64,000 nucleotides of DNA, taken from the NCBI RefSeq assembly GCF_000498395.2, contig NZ_CP010979.1:2914001-2978000 (forward strand). The letters are read 5' to 3'. The position numbers were made by a program, and so were the translations under genes. Under the pieces are notes generated by a model. That model did no database searches, had not been told where the DNA came from, and saw only the letters and a list, made by a program, of their open reading frames with translations. The DNA is from Pseudomonas putida S13.1.2 (GTDB lineage: Bacteria; Pseudomonadota; Gammaproteobacteria; Pseudomonadales; Pseudomonadaceae). The first letter of the stretch is position 1; each line of letters starts with the position of its first letter. Shown in pieces: positions 10,330-20,875 of the stretch.

Positions 10330-10713
10330 ATGGAGCACCTTTTTTGGTACACTTCCATGGACAGGAACGACCCGACACTGAAAGCCCGCTTCTTCCGCAC
10401 CGAAGCTGGCAATGAGCCCGTACGCGAATGGCTGGACTCTCTCCAGCGCGCGGACAAACACCTGATTGGCACCGAGATCAAGACAATACAAATTGGCTGG
10501 CCGCTAGGCATGCCCATTGTCAGAAAGCTTGATAAAGGTTTATGGGAGGCCAGGGTAAACCTGGCAAACCAAACCGCCCGGGTTCTTTTTACCGTGGAGG
10601 GATACACCATGATCCTGCTTCACGGCTTCATCAAGAAAAGCCAGAAAACACCAGCACCGGACCTGGCCACCGCCAGGCAGCGCAAAGCCGCCATAGAGAG
10701 GCACCAGCAATGA
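10330..10713 (+). CDS. HigB-like (Gp49/DUF891) toxin
   Basis: A RelE-superfamily toxin of the phage-derived Gp49/HigB type, expected to cleave mRNA at the ribosome. Family features are FFRTEAGNEPVREWL near the N-terminus, the basic motif GMPIVRKLDKGLWEAR, and the C-terminal LLHGFIKKSQKTP. The start is uncertain: ATG 10330 gives 127 residues, and ATG 10357 (MDRNDP) gives 118. Neither has a strong ribosome-binding site. The stop overlaps the start of the downstream antitoxin by ATGA, so the pair is translationally coupled with toxin first, as in higBA. Confidence 0.85.
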   Translation: MEHLFWYTSMDRNDPTLKARFFRTEAGNEPVREWLDSLQRADKHLIGTEIKTIQIGWPLGMPIVRKLDKGLWEARVNLANQTARVLFTVEGYTMILLHGFIKKSQKTPAPDLATARQRKAAIERHQQ

Positions 10714-11006
10714 ATCCACATATCGGCACCGACTTCGATGAGTTTCTGGCAAATGAGCAGCTTGCCGAAACAGTATCTGCAGCCGCCCTCAAGCGCGTGA
10801 TCGCCTGGCAGATCGCCGAAGCCATGAAAGCGCAGAAAGTCAGCAAGAAGGCACTGGCCGAGCGCATGCAGACAAGCCGAACTGCAGTTGACCGCGCACT
10901 GGACCAGAACGACCCCGGCATGACACTGGCAACCTTGGCCAGCGCAGCACGAGCCCTCGGGCAACGCGTAGAGGTGCGCCTGATACCAGAGCGCGCCCCC
11001 GCCTGA
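10710..11006 (+). CDS. HigA-like XRE antitoxin
   Basis: A 98-residue helix-turn-helix protein. Residues about 25-75 form an XRE domain (KALAERMQTSRTAVDRALD) that should bind the operon operator, while other regions neutralise the toxin. The start ATG at 10710 overlaps the toxin stop by 4 bp. A longer reading from 10542 would run inside the toxin gene and is not supported. The pair is followed by a bidirectional terminator shared with the tRNA operon. Confidence 0.87.
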   Translation: MNPHIGTDFDEFLANEQLAETVSAAALKRVIAWQIAEAMKAQKVSKKALAERMQTSRTAVDRALDQNDPGMTLATLASAARALGQRVEVRLIPERAPA

Positions 11007-11030
11007 ACGAACTGCCACTCACCAAGACCC

Positions 11031-11071
11031 AAAACAAAAAGGCGCCCGATCTCACGATCAAGGCGCCCTTT
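11031..11071. terminator. Bidirectional terminator between higBA and the tRNA operon
   Basis: GGCGCC arms at 11041-11046 and 11062-11067 enclose an inner GATC/GATC pairing. On the minus strand the stem is followed by a T-rich tract (complement of 11040-11031), giving a good terminator for the tRNA transcript; a shorter T-run serves the antitoxin side. Confidence 0.75.
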
Positions 11072-11079
11072 CTGGAATA

Positions 11080-11156
11080 TGGGGTGGACGATGGGAATCG
11101 AACCCACGACAACTGGAATCACAATCCAGCGCTCTACCAACTGAGCTACGCCCACC
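11080..11156 (-). tRNA. tRNA-His (GTG), copy 1
   Basis: 77 nt including encoded CCA (11080-11082). The loop TTGTGAT gives anticodon GTG. The extra 5' G at position -1 pairs with C73, the tRNA-His identity element. It differs from the other His gene in this operon by one compensated pair in the anticodon stem (U-A at 28:42 here). Confidence 0.97.
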
Positions 11157-11199
11157 ATATTGCGGTCTTGCGATGTTGCGGTACAGCTTTACAGAAGCA

Positions 11200-11284
11200 T
11201 GGTGCGGACGAAGAGACTCGAACTCTTACAGCTTGCGCCGCTGGAACCTAAATCCAGTGTGTCTACCAATTTCACCACGTCCGC
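11200..11284 (-). tRNA. tRNA-Leu (TAG)
   Basis: 85 nt with a long variable arm and encoded CCA at 11200-11202. The loop TTTAGGT gives anticodon TAG, which reads CUA/CUG leucine codons. It lies between the two tRNA-His genes. Confidence 0.97.
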
Positions 11285-11298
11285 GTAACGCTTAAAAC

Positions 11299-11328
11299 AA
11301 AGGCGCCAGAAGCTATCGAGGCGCCTTT
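11299..11328 (-). repeat. Terminator-like hairpin inside the tRNA operon
   Basis: Perfect 9-bp inverted repeat (AAAGGCGCC at 11299-11307, complement at 11320-11328) in the spacer between the upstream tRNA-His (11337-11413) and tRNA-Leu. On the minus strand it is followed by TTTGTTTTAAG. It shares the GGCGCC core and position with the true operon terminator after copy 1, as if a His unit with its terminator was duplicated. Confidence 0.65.
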
Positions 11329-11336
11329 GAAGAATA

Positions 11337-11413
11337 TGGGGTGGACGATGGGAATCGAACCCACGACAACCGGAATCACAATCCGGCGCTCTACCAACTG
11401 AGCTACGCCCACC
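11337..11413 (-). tRNA. tRNA-His (GTG), copy 2
   Basis: 77 nt with encoded CCA. It is identical to the other His gene here except for a C-G pair at 28:42 in place of U-A, a compensated change. Anticodon GTG and the extra 5' G are both present. Confidence 0.97.
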
Positions 11414-11454
11414 ATATTGCATTACAACCTTACTTGCTTGCCCATGCTGCCTAA

Positions 11455-11531
11455 TGGCGCACCCGGCAGGACTCGAACCTGCGACCATCCGCTTAGAAGG
11501 CGGATGCTCTATCCAGCTGAGCTACGGGCGC
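11455..11531 (-). tRNA. tRNA-Arg (TCT)
   Basis: 77 nt with encoded CCA at 11455-11457. The loop CTTCTAA gives anticodon TCT (AGA/AGG codons, rare in this GC-rich genome). It is the first gene of the tRNA operon, nearest the promoter. Confidence 0.97.
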
Positions 11532-11640
11532 TTAAGCTTGAAGCCTAACCGAACGAGTCATTAACAGGTAACTGCTAAACCACTCATTCTGCCCGACTTA
11601 GCCAACCAGTGCTAGGCTGTGCCCGACAAGTGCGGCGAAT

Positions 11641-11667
11641 CTTATAGGCGACCCCGAAAGTCGTCAA
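11641..11667 (-). promoter_or_regulatory. tRNA operon promoter with GC-rich discriminator
   Basis: On the minus strand -35 TTGACG (11667-11662), a 15-bp spacer and -10 TATAAG (11646-11641), then a GC-rich discriminator TCGCCGC. An A/T-rich tract directly upstream (about 11670-11698) looks like an UP element. These are hallmarks of stringently controlled stable-RNA promoters. Confidence 0.8.
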
Positions 11668-11801
11668 CACCTTTTTCAAAAAAATTTAAATTATTTAAGG
11701 GGTTAGGGGATTTGCCCGACCACCCGCCTTTGCCCTTGGCGCGTGTCGTGCGAGAATATGCGTTCTTTATTGTTTCCTTCTCGATGGTTAATCACGCGTC
11801 T

Positions 11802-12656
11802 ATGACTGCACACCTAATCGATGGCAAGGCGATCGCCGCCAGCCTGCGCAAGCAGATCGCTCAACGTGTCGTGGAGCGTCGCCAGCAAGGCCTGCGTACG
11901 CCGGGCCTGGCAGTGATCCTGGTCGGCACCGACCCCGCCTCGCAAGTCTATGTCTCGCACAAGCGCAAGGACTGCGAAGAGGTCGGTTTCATTTCGCAGG
12001 CATTCGACCTGCCCAGCGAAACCTCGCAGCAGGCCCTGACCGAGCTGATCGATCGCCTCAATGACGACCCGGCCGTAGACGGCATCCTGTTGCAACTGCC
12101 GCTGCCGGAGCACCTGGACGCCTCGCTGTTGCTCGAGCGCATTCGCCCGGACAAGGACGTGGACGGCTTCCACCCGTACAACGTAGGCCGCCTGGCCCAA
12201 CGCATCCCGCTGCTGCGCCCCTGCACACCGAAAGGCATCATGACCCTGCTGGAAAGCACGGGTCAGGACCTGTACGGCATGGATGCGGTGATCGTCGGCG
12301 CCTCCAACATCGTGGGCCGCCCGATGGCCATGGAGCTGCTGCTGGCCGGCTGCACCGTGACCGTCTGCCACCGCTTCACCAAGGACCTGGCCGGCCATGT
12401 CGGGCGTGCCGACCTGGTGGTTGTGGCTGCCGGCAAGCCGGGCCTGGTCAAGGGTGAATGGGTCAAGGAAGGCGCCATCGTCATCGACGTGGGCATCAAC
12501 CGCCAGGAAGACGGCAAGCTGGTGGGCGACGTGGTCTACGAGACCGCCCTGCCGCGCGCGGGCTGGATCACCCCTGTGCCGGGTGGCGTCGGGCCGATGA
12601 CCCGGGCGTGCCTGCTGGAAAACACGCTGTATGCCGCTGAAGAGCTGCATAAGTAA
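11802..12656 (+). CDS. folD: Methylenetetrahydrofolate dehydrogenase / cyclohydrolase FolD
   Basis: A bifunctional cytoplasmic enzyme of one-carbon metabolism, converting 5,10-methylene-THF to 10-formyl-THF with NADP. The start at 11802 ([12 protein letters not shown]) gives 284 residues, the usual length; reading from 11619 would add 61 residues running through the tRNA-folD intergenic region. Visible motifs are [10 protein letters not shown] (catalytic Lys), the QLPLPEHLD segment, the nucleotide-binding [13 protein letters not shown], and the C-terminal [14 protein letters not shown] rho-independent terminator follows directly. Confidence 0.97.
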   Translation: MTAHLIDGKAIAASLRKQIAQRVVERRQQGLRTPGLAVILVGTDPASQVYVSHKRKDCEEVGFISQAFDLPSETSQQALTELIDRLNDDPAVDGILLQLPLPEHLDASLLLERIRPDKDVDGFHPYNVGRLAQRIPLLRPCTPKGIMTLLESTGQDLYGMDAVIVGASNIVGRPMAMELLLAGCTVTVCHRFTKDLAGHVGRADLVVVAAGKPGLVKGEWVKEGAIVIDVGINRQEDGKLVGDVVYETALPRAGWITPVPGGVGPMTRACLLENTLYAAEELHK

Positions 12657-12670
12657 TAGCGCGTGATGCG

Positions 12671-12703
12671 AAAACGGCACCTCAGGCAGGTGCCGTTTTT
12701 TTT
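12671..12703 (+). terminator. folD rho-independent terminator
   Basis: Stem CGGCACCT (12675-12682) with AGGTGCCG (12688-12695), a 5-nt loop, then eight T residues (12696-12703). Confidence 0.92.
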
Positions 12704-12728
12704 GCCTGTGATTTATGCATTGGCCTTG

Positions 12729-12825
12729 CCGGCCTCCTTCGCGGGCTTGCCCGCTTCCACAGGAACCCCGCAACCCTTGTGAGCGGTGCGGTGCCCGTGG
12801 GAGCGGGCGAGCCCGCGAAGAAGCC
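12729..12825. repeat. Imperfect REP-like inverted pair
   Basis: A 35-bp unit at 12729-12763 carrying TTCGCGGGC-TTGCCCGC and an inverted, imperfect partner at 12794-12825 (GGGAGCGGGC-GAGCCCGCGAAG). This is the P. putida REP type, lying in the gap between folD and the ABC operon. Confidence 0.7.
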
Positions 12826-12843
12826 AACGCGGTGCTCAGCCGA

Positions 12844-14583
<1,740 letters not shown>

Positions 14584-14622
14584 TGTGATCTCCCGTTTCA
14601 GTTATCCCAAAGGGCCACTTGC

Positions 14623-14895
14623 TCAGCCCCAGCGCAGCACCACCACCAGCCACGCCAGCGACAGCAGCGAGGCCACCCACACTGGCCAGTCGCTGACGCC
14701 GACCACCAGCAGGTGCAGGTAGGCGCTGGCCAGCAGGCCGATGAACAAGCGGTCACCACGGCTGGTGACCAGCGGCAAGAAACCCCGTCGTTCCACGCAG
14801 GGGCGGCGCAGTTCAAACAGGGTCATGCCCAGCAGCAACAAACCCACGGCGACGAAGAACAGCGCCGTCGGCAAGGTCCAGGCCATCCACTCCAT
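14623..14895 (-). CDS. Small membrane protein of glycerol-type ABC transporter (DUF2160, GlpU-like)
   Basis: A 90-residue protein with three hydrophobic segments, at about residues 7-27, 50-68 and 70-88, and a cytoplasmic loop between the first two. It matches DUF2160 proteins, which occur only next to this type of ABC transporter (GlpU in Rhizobium). The ATG begins 12 bp after the stop of the upstream permease gene. Its function is unknown; it may stabilise the permease pair. Confidence 0.82.
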   Translation of the reverse strand: MEWMAWTLPTALFFVAVGLLLLGMTLFELRRPCVERRGFLPLVTSRGDRLFIGLLASAYLHLLVVGVSDWPVWVASLLSLAWLVVVLRWG

Positions 14896-14907
14896 GCGTT
14901 GCCCTCC

Positions 14908-15708
<801 letters not shown>

Positions 15709-15711
15709 GGC

Positions 15712-16571
<860 letters not shown>

Positions 16572-16575
<4 letters not shown>

Positions 16576-17669
16576 GGTCCGGCCTCCAACAGTACATCGT
16601 CGACGTACAGCATCAGCCACTGCGCCGGCAGGCTGACCCAGGCCTGGTCCACGGGCAACGGACGGTCCTCGCCCAGCCTCGCCTTCAGCGCGACACCGCC
16701 CAGTTCGAGGGTGACGATACGGTAGGTACCCAGGTCTTCGACATCCAGCACCCGCGCTGGATGGGCATCATCGAACGGGCTGTCCCACAGCTGCACGAAC
16801 TCCGGGCGAATGCCCACCTGCAGTCGCCCACCCGCTGTCGCCGCCAGGCACTCGCGCAGGCCGTCGGGCAGCGCCAGGCGGACATCGCCGAACACTACTG
16901 CGTCCGCCTCGGTGTGCACGTCGATCAGGTTCATCCCCGGGCTGCCGATGAAATAGCCGACGAACGTATGCCGCGGCCGCTCGAACAGCTCGCGCGGGGT
17001 GCCGAACTGGACGATGCGCCCGCCGTGCATCACCGCGATCTTGTCAGCGAAGGTGGAGGCCTCCAGCTGGTCGTGGGTGACGTAGATCATGGTGATATTG
17101 AACTGCTCATGGATCTGCTTGAGCTTGCGCCGCAGCTTCCACTTCAGGTGCGGGTCGATCACCGTCAGCGGCTCATCGAACAGGATCGCCGACACGTCAT
17201 CGCGCACCAGGCCCCGCCCCATGGAGACTTTCTGCTTTTCGTCGGCACTGAGGTTGCGCGCTTTCTTGCGCAACACGGCAGCCACGTCCAGCACCTCGGC
17301 AATTTCTTCCACCCGGGCACGCACCCGGGCTTCGTCCAGGCCCTGGTTGCGCAAGGGGAAAGCCAGGTTGTCGTACACCGTCATGGTGTCGTACACCACC
17401 GGGAACTGGAACACCTGGGCGATATTGCGCGCCTGCGGTGACAACTGGTTGACCGGTTTGCCGTCGAAAAGCACCTCGCCGTGGGACGGCGTCAGCAGCC
17501 CGGAAATGATATTGAGCAAGGTCGACTTGCCGCAGCCCGATGGCCCGAGCAAGGCATAGGCACCGCCCTGCTCCCACACATGGTCCAGTGCGTGCAGGGC
17601 ATAGTCTGCCTCGCCGGTGGGCTGGCGGTTGTAACTGTGCGCCAGTTGGCGCAGGCGGATTTCGGCCAT
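16572..17669 (-). CDS. ABC transporter ATPase with atypical signature (GlpT-like)
   Basis: A 365-residue nucleotide-binding subunit of the MalK/UgpC class. Walker A GPSGCGKST is at 42-50, Walker B ILFDEP at 162-167, and the H-loop histidine is His199 (YVTHDQ). The ABC signature is LSADE (140-144) instead of LSGGQ. A C-terminal OB-type regulatory region (about 235-365) follows. It starts on a 1-base overlap (TGATG) with the preceding ATPase gene. Paired with that subunit, it should form one canonical and one degenerate ATP site. Confidence 0.92.
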
Positions 17670-18763
17670 CAGCCTCTCCTTGCCTGGCGCAGCCCCGGGG
17701 CCTGCACCAGCACCCCGGTGCTGTCGAAGACGAACAGCTTGTGCGTGGGGATGAACACCCGTATCGGCGTATCCACCGGGTATTCGTGCACCCCGGGCAG
17801 GTGCAGGACCATGCGCCAGTATTCGTTGCGCACATGCAGAAAGGTTTCCGAGCCACTGATCTCAGCCAGTTCCACCAGCACCGCCAGCTCCAGGTCATCG
17901 TCGTGGGCCGGCACCAGGGTGATATGGCTGGGTCGCACGCCAAAGCGGTAGTCGCCTTCGGCCAGCGGCTGCAAGTCGGCATTGCGCGCAAAGTGCACGG
18001 CCTGGGCCAGGCTCACCTCGTTGCCACTGATACGCCCGGCCACCAGGTTTATCGGTGGCTCCGAAAACAGCTCGGCAGCCAGCACACTGCCCGGGCGCTG
18101 ATACACCTGGGCGGTGGGCCCGCTCTGCACGATCCGGCCTTCGTGAACGAGGGTGGTGGTGCCGCCCAGCGCCAGCGCCTCGTTAGGCTCGGTAGTGGCG
18201 TACACAGCAATGCAATGACGCGCCGCGAACAGCTCGCGCAGCTCTTGGCGCAGGCCTTCGCGCAACTTGTAGTCGAGGTTGACCAATGGCTCGTCGAAGA
18301 GGATCAGCGAGGCATCCTTGACCAACGCCCTGGCCATCGCCGTGCGTTGCTGCTGGCCGCCGGACAGTTCAAGCGGCAGACGCTGCAGGTAGGTTTCGAT
18401 GCGCAGCATCTCGGCGGTTTCCTGCACCCGCCGGCGGATCTGGTCCTCGGCCATGCGCGCCTGGCGCAGCGGCGAGGCGATGTTTTCATACACGCTCAAA
18501 GTCGGGTAATTGATGAATTGCTGATACACCATCGACACATTGCGCTGGCGTACCGGTACCCCGGTGACGTCCTGGCCATCCATCAGCACGCGGCCCCGAT
18601 CCGGGCGGTCGAGCCCGGCCATCAGGCGCATCAGGCTGGTCTTGCCGGCGAGGGTGCGGCCCAGCAGCACATTGAATGAACCGGGCTCGAAACGCAGCGA
18701 GGCCTCGACGATCCAGGGCTGGTTATCGACGCTGCGGCTGACCTGCTCCAGCACCAGGGACAT
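17669..18763 (-). CDS. ABC transporter ATPase lacking the H-loop histidine (GlpS-like)
   Basis: A 364-residue ATPase, first gene of the operon. ATG 18763 has the ribosome-binding site AAGAAGG; an upstream in-frame ATG at 18889 would start beyond the promoter. Walker A is GRTLAGKT (35-42), the signature is a normal LSGGQ (133-137), and Walker B is ILFDEP. At the H-loop the sequence is YATTEP, with Thr191 where His is expected. The C-terminal regulatory domain is present. Its defects are complementary to those of its partner, which fits a heterodimer with a single hydrolytic site. Confidence 0.92.
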   Translation of the reverse strand: MSLVLEQVSRSVDNQPWIVEASLRFEPGSFNVLLGRTLAGKTSLMRLMAGLDRPDRGRVLMDGQDVTGVPVRQRNVSMVYQQFINYPTLSVYENIASPLRQARMAEDQIRRRVQETAEMLRIETYLQRLPLELSGGQQQRTAMARALVKDASLILFDEPLVNLDYKLREGLRQELRELFAARHCIAVYATTEPNEALALGGTTTLVHEGRIVQSGPTAQVYQRPGSVLAAELFSEPPINLVAGRISGNEVSLAQAVHFARNADLQPLAEGDYRFGVRPSHITLVPAHDDDLELAVLVELAEISGSETFLHVRNEYWRMVLHLPGVHEYPVDTPIRVFIPTHKLFVFDSTGVLVQAPGLRQARRG

Positions 18764-18799
18764 GGCGTGGCCTTCTTGTGATTGTTGTCTGCCGTGCAC

Positions 18800-18815
18800 A
18801 GCCAGTTCCGTGCCA
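18800..18815 (-). promoter_or_regulatory. Sigma-54 promoter of the ABC operon
   Basis: On the minus strand TGGCACGGAACTGGCT has GG and GC exactly 10 bp apart, and the -24 half TGGCACG is a perfect consensus match. The -12 half TGGCT has one mismatch to TTGCA/T. The predicted start, about 18789, gives a leader of about 26 nt that holds the AAGAAGG ribosome-binding site of the first ATPase gene. Confidence 0.85.
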
Positions 18816-18870
18816 GTCGTCCCCCCGGTGCTCTGGTCCGGGGCCTGGGTGCCAGCGTTGGCAAATCGCG

Positions 18871-18949
18871 GCTTCACACGTGAACACAATCACTGAACAA
18901 CTGAACACTTGCCGGTTTGACAATGAACACCCGTGGACAACACTGAACA
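18871..18949. promoter_or_regulatory. Cluster of TGAACA repeats, probable activator-binding sites
   Basis: TGAACA occurs at 18881, 18894, 18902, 18924 and 18944, with a variant TGGACA at 18934; the last three are 10 bp apart, one helical turn. TTCAC-AC-GTGAA (18873-18884) forms a short dyad at the start. The cluster lies 92-160 bp upstream of the predicted sigma-54 start, the normal distance for enhancer-type sites. Confidence 0.65.
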
Positions 18950-18987
18950 GCGGTCGGCCCATAACAACAACCACACAGGACAGGCCC

Positions 18988-20735
18988 ATGGCCGCATCCG
19001 CTTCGACCCACGCCCAACTGATCCAGGCTTCCTGGGCCCGCTGCCGCGATCACGGCCTGCAGCCGCAGCACGCGCCGGATTTCGACTGCCTGACCCGCAC
19101 CGAGCTCAGCGCCCTGCTGGAACGGCGCCAGGCCCTGCTGCGCCTGACCCGCGAAGAAGTGCTGCCGCAATACGCGCACCTGCTGGGCAACGCCAGCTAC
19201 CTGGTGATGCTGGCCGATGCCAGCGGCTGCGTGCTCGATAGCTGGGGGTCGCGGCGGTTCATCGAACCGAGCCAGCAGCATGGTTTCAGCCCCGGCGCCC
19301 ATTGGCTCGAGCATGGTGTCGGCACCAATGCCCTGGGCACCACCCTGGTGTGCGCCCAGGCGATTCACGTCGGTCAGGACGAACACTTCCTGCGCCAGAA
19401 CCGCTACATGTCCAGCGCCGCCGCCCCCCTGTTCGACGCCGCGCGGCAGCTGGTCGGGGTGCTCGACGTCGCCAGCGACGGCTACCTGCCGGCCAGCCAG
19501 GTACTTGGCCTGGTGCGCATGATGGGCCAGAGCCTGGAAAACCGGCTGATCCTCGCCGCGCATGCCGACCGGCATGCGCAACTGATCTTCAATAGCGCCT
19601 CCGACAACCTCGACAGCCCTTGGGCCGGCCTTCTGGTATTCGACGAGCGCGGGCAGGTGCTGGCCGCCAATCACCGGGCCGACAGCCTGCTCGGCGGCAA
19701 CCCGCTGCGGCAGAACATCGAGCAGCTGTTCCAATTGCCCCTGCAACAGCTGCTCAACCATCCCCGAGAACAGGCCTTTGCCCTTCAGGCTACCGGGCGC
19801 AACCGCTTTCATTGCCAATGGCACCCCCACGCGAAGCAGCCCGCCGCCCCGAAGCCGACAGTGGCGAACCGCGCCTGGACAAGGCCTTGCAACAGGCCGG
19901 CCTGTTGCTGGAAAAGGACATCCCGGTGTTGGTGCAAGGTGAAACCGGCGTAGGCAAGGAAGTGTTCGTCGCCACCCTGCACCGCGCCAGCAGCCGCGCC
20001 AATCAGCCACTGGTGGCCGTCAACTGTGCAGCGATCCCGGCCGAACTGGTGGAGTCGGAGCTGTTCGGCTACGACAAAGGCGCCTTCACCGGCGCGCACC
20101 ACAAGGGCAACCTGGGGCTGATCCGCAAGGCCGACCACGGCATCCTGTTTCTCGATGAAATCGGCGACATGCCACTGCCTACCCAGGCACGCCTGCTGCG
20201 TGTGCTGCAGTCGCGCAGCATCCAACCGCTGGGCAGTGGTGAGCCAGTGCCGGTGGATATCCGGGTGGTGTCGGCGAGCAACCGCGATCTGGCCGAAGAA
20301 GTGCGCGCCGGGCGCTTTCGCCAGGACCTGTATTACCGCATCGCCGGCCTGGCCGTGGTACTGCCACCGCTGCGTGAGCGCGGTGACCGGCGCCAGTTGA
20401 TCGAGCAGGTGCATGCCCGTTTTCGCGACCCCGGGCAACCTGCGCGGCTGCCCCCGGCCATTATCGACCTGCTGGATCAACACCCTTGGCCAGGCAACCT
20501 GCGTGAACTGGCAAGCGTGCTGCAAGTTGCGCTGGCCTTGGCGGGCAACGGGGCGATCGGCGTCGAGCACCTGCCTGCGGGCTTTCTGGCCGAGTCGCCG
20601 ATGGCGGTGCTGGTGGCGGCCGAAGAGACGGACCTGCAGATGCTGGTCGAACAAGCCAACGGCAACCTGTCGGCGGTCGCACGGCGCCTCGGCATCAGCC
20701 GCACCACGTTGTACAAGCGCCTGCGTGCGCGCTGA
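18988..20735 (+). pseudogene. AcoR-type sigma-54-dependent activator, frameshifted
   Basis: An activator of the AcoR class, split into two frames. The first part, from ATG 18988 to the C-run at 19824-19828, carries a GAF-type sensor region. The second frame carries the AAA+ domain with Walker A GETGVGKE, the sigma-54 contact loop GAFTGA and FLDEIGD, and ends in a Fis-type helix-turn-helix (LSAVARRLGISRTTLYKRL). Adding one C to the run restores a continuous 582-residue protein; as read, the first frame stops at 19953, before the AAA+ domain. It is divergent from the ABC operon, which has a sigma-54 promoter, so it is the likely regulator. The break may be a sequencing error. Confidence 0.85.
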
Positions 20736-20875
20736 TGGCCATGAACCCATCGCCAAGCTGGGCTCACCCCTGGCAGCGTGGCAGCACGAAACCTTCAGAC
20801 AGGTAGTGTCTATCTACCCGCCCACCTGCCCCCGCCATCGCTAGGCTCCTGGCTCCCTTCCAGCAGGAACTGTCG

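Noticed and set aside
10542..11006. Longer start for the antitoxin
   Set aside because: The extra residues lie entirely within the toxin gene in another frame; ATG 10710 with the ATGA overlap fits the family length.
11080..11531. tRNA cluster as an integration site for a genomic island
   Set aside because: No integrase and no repeated tRNA 3' end nearby; the duplicated His unit is a local tandem copy.
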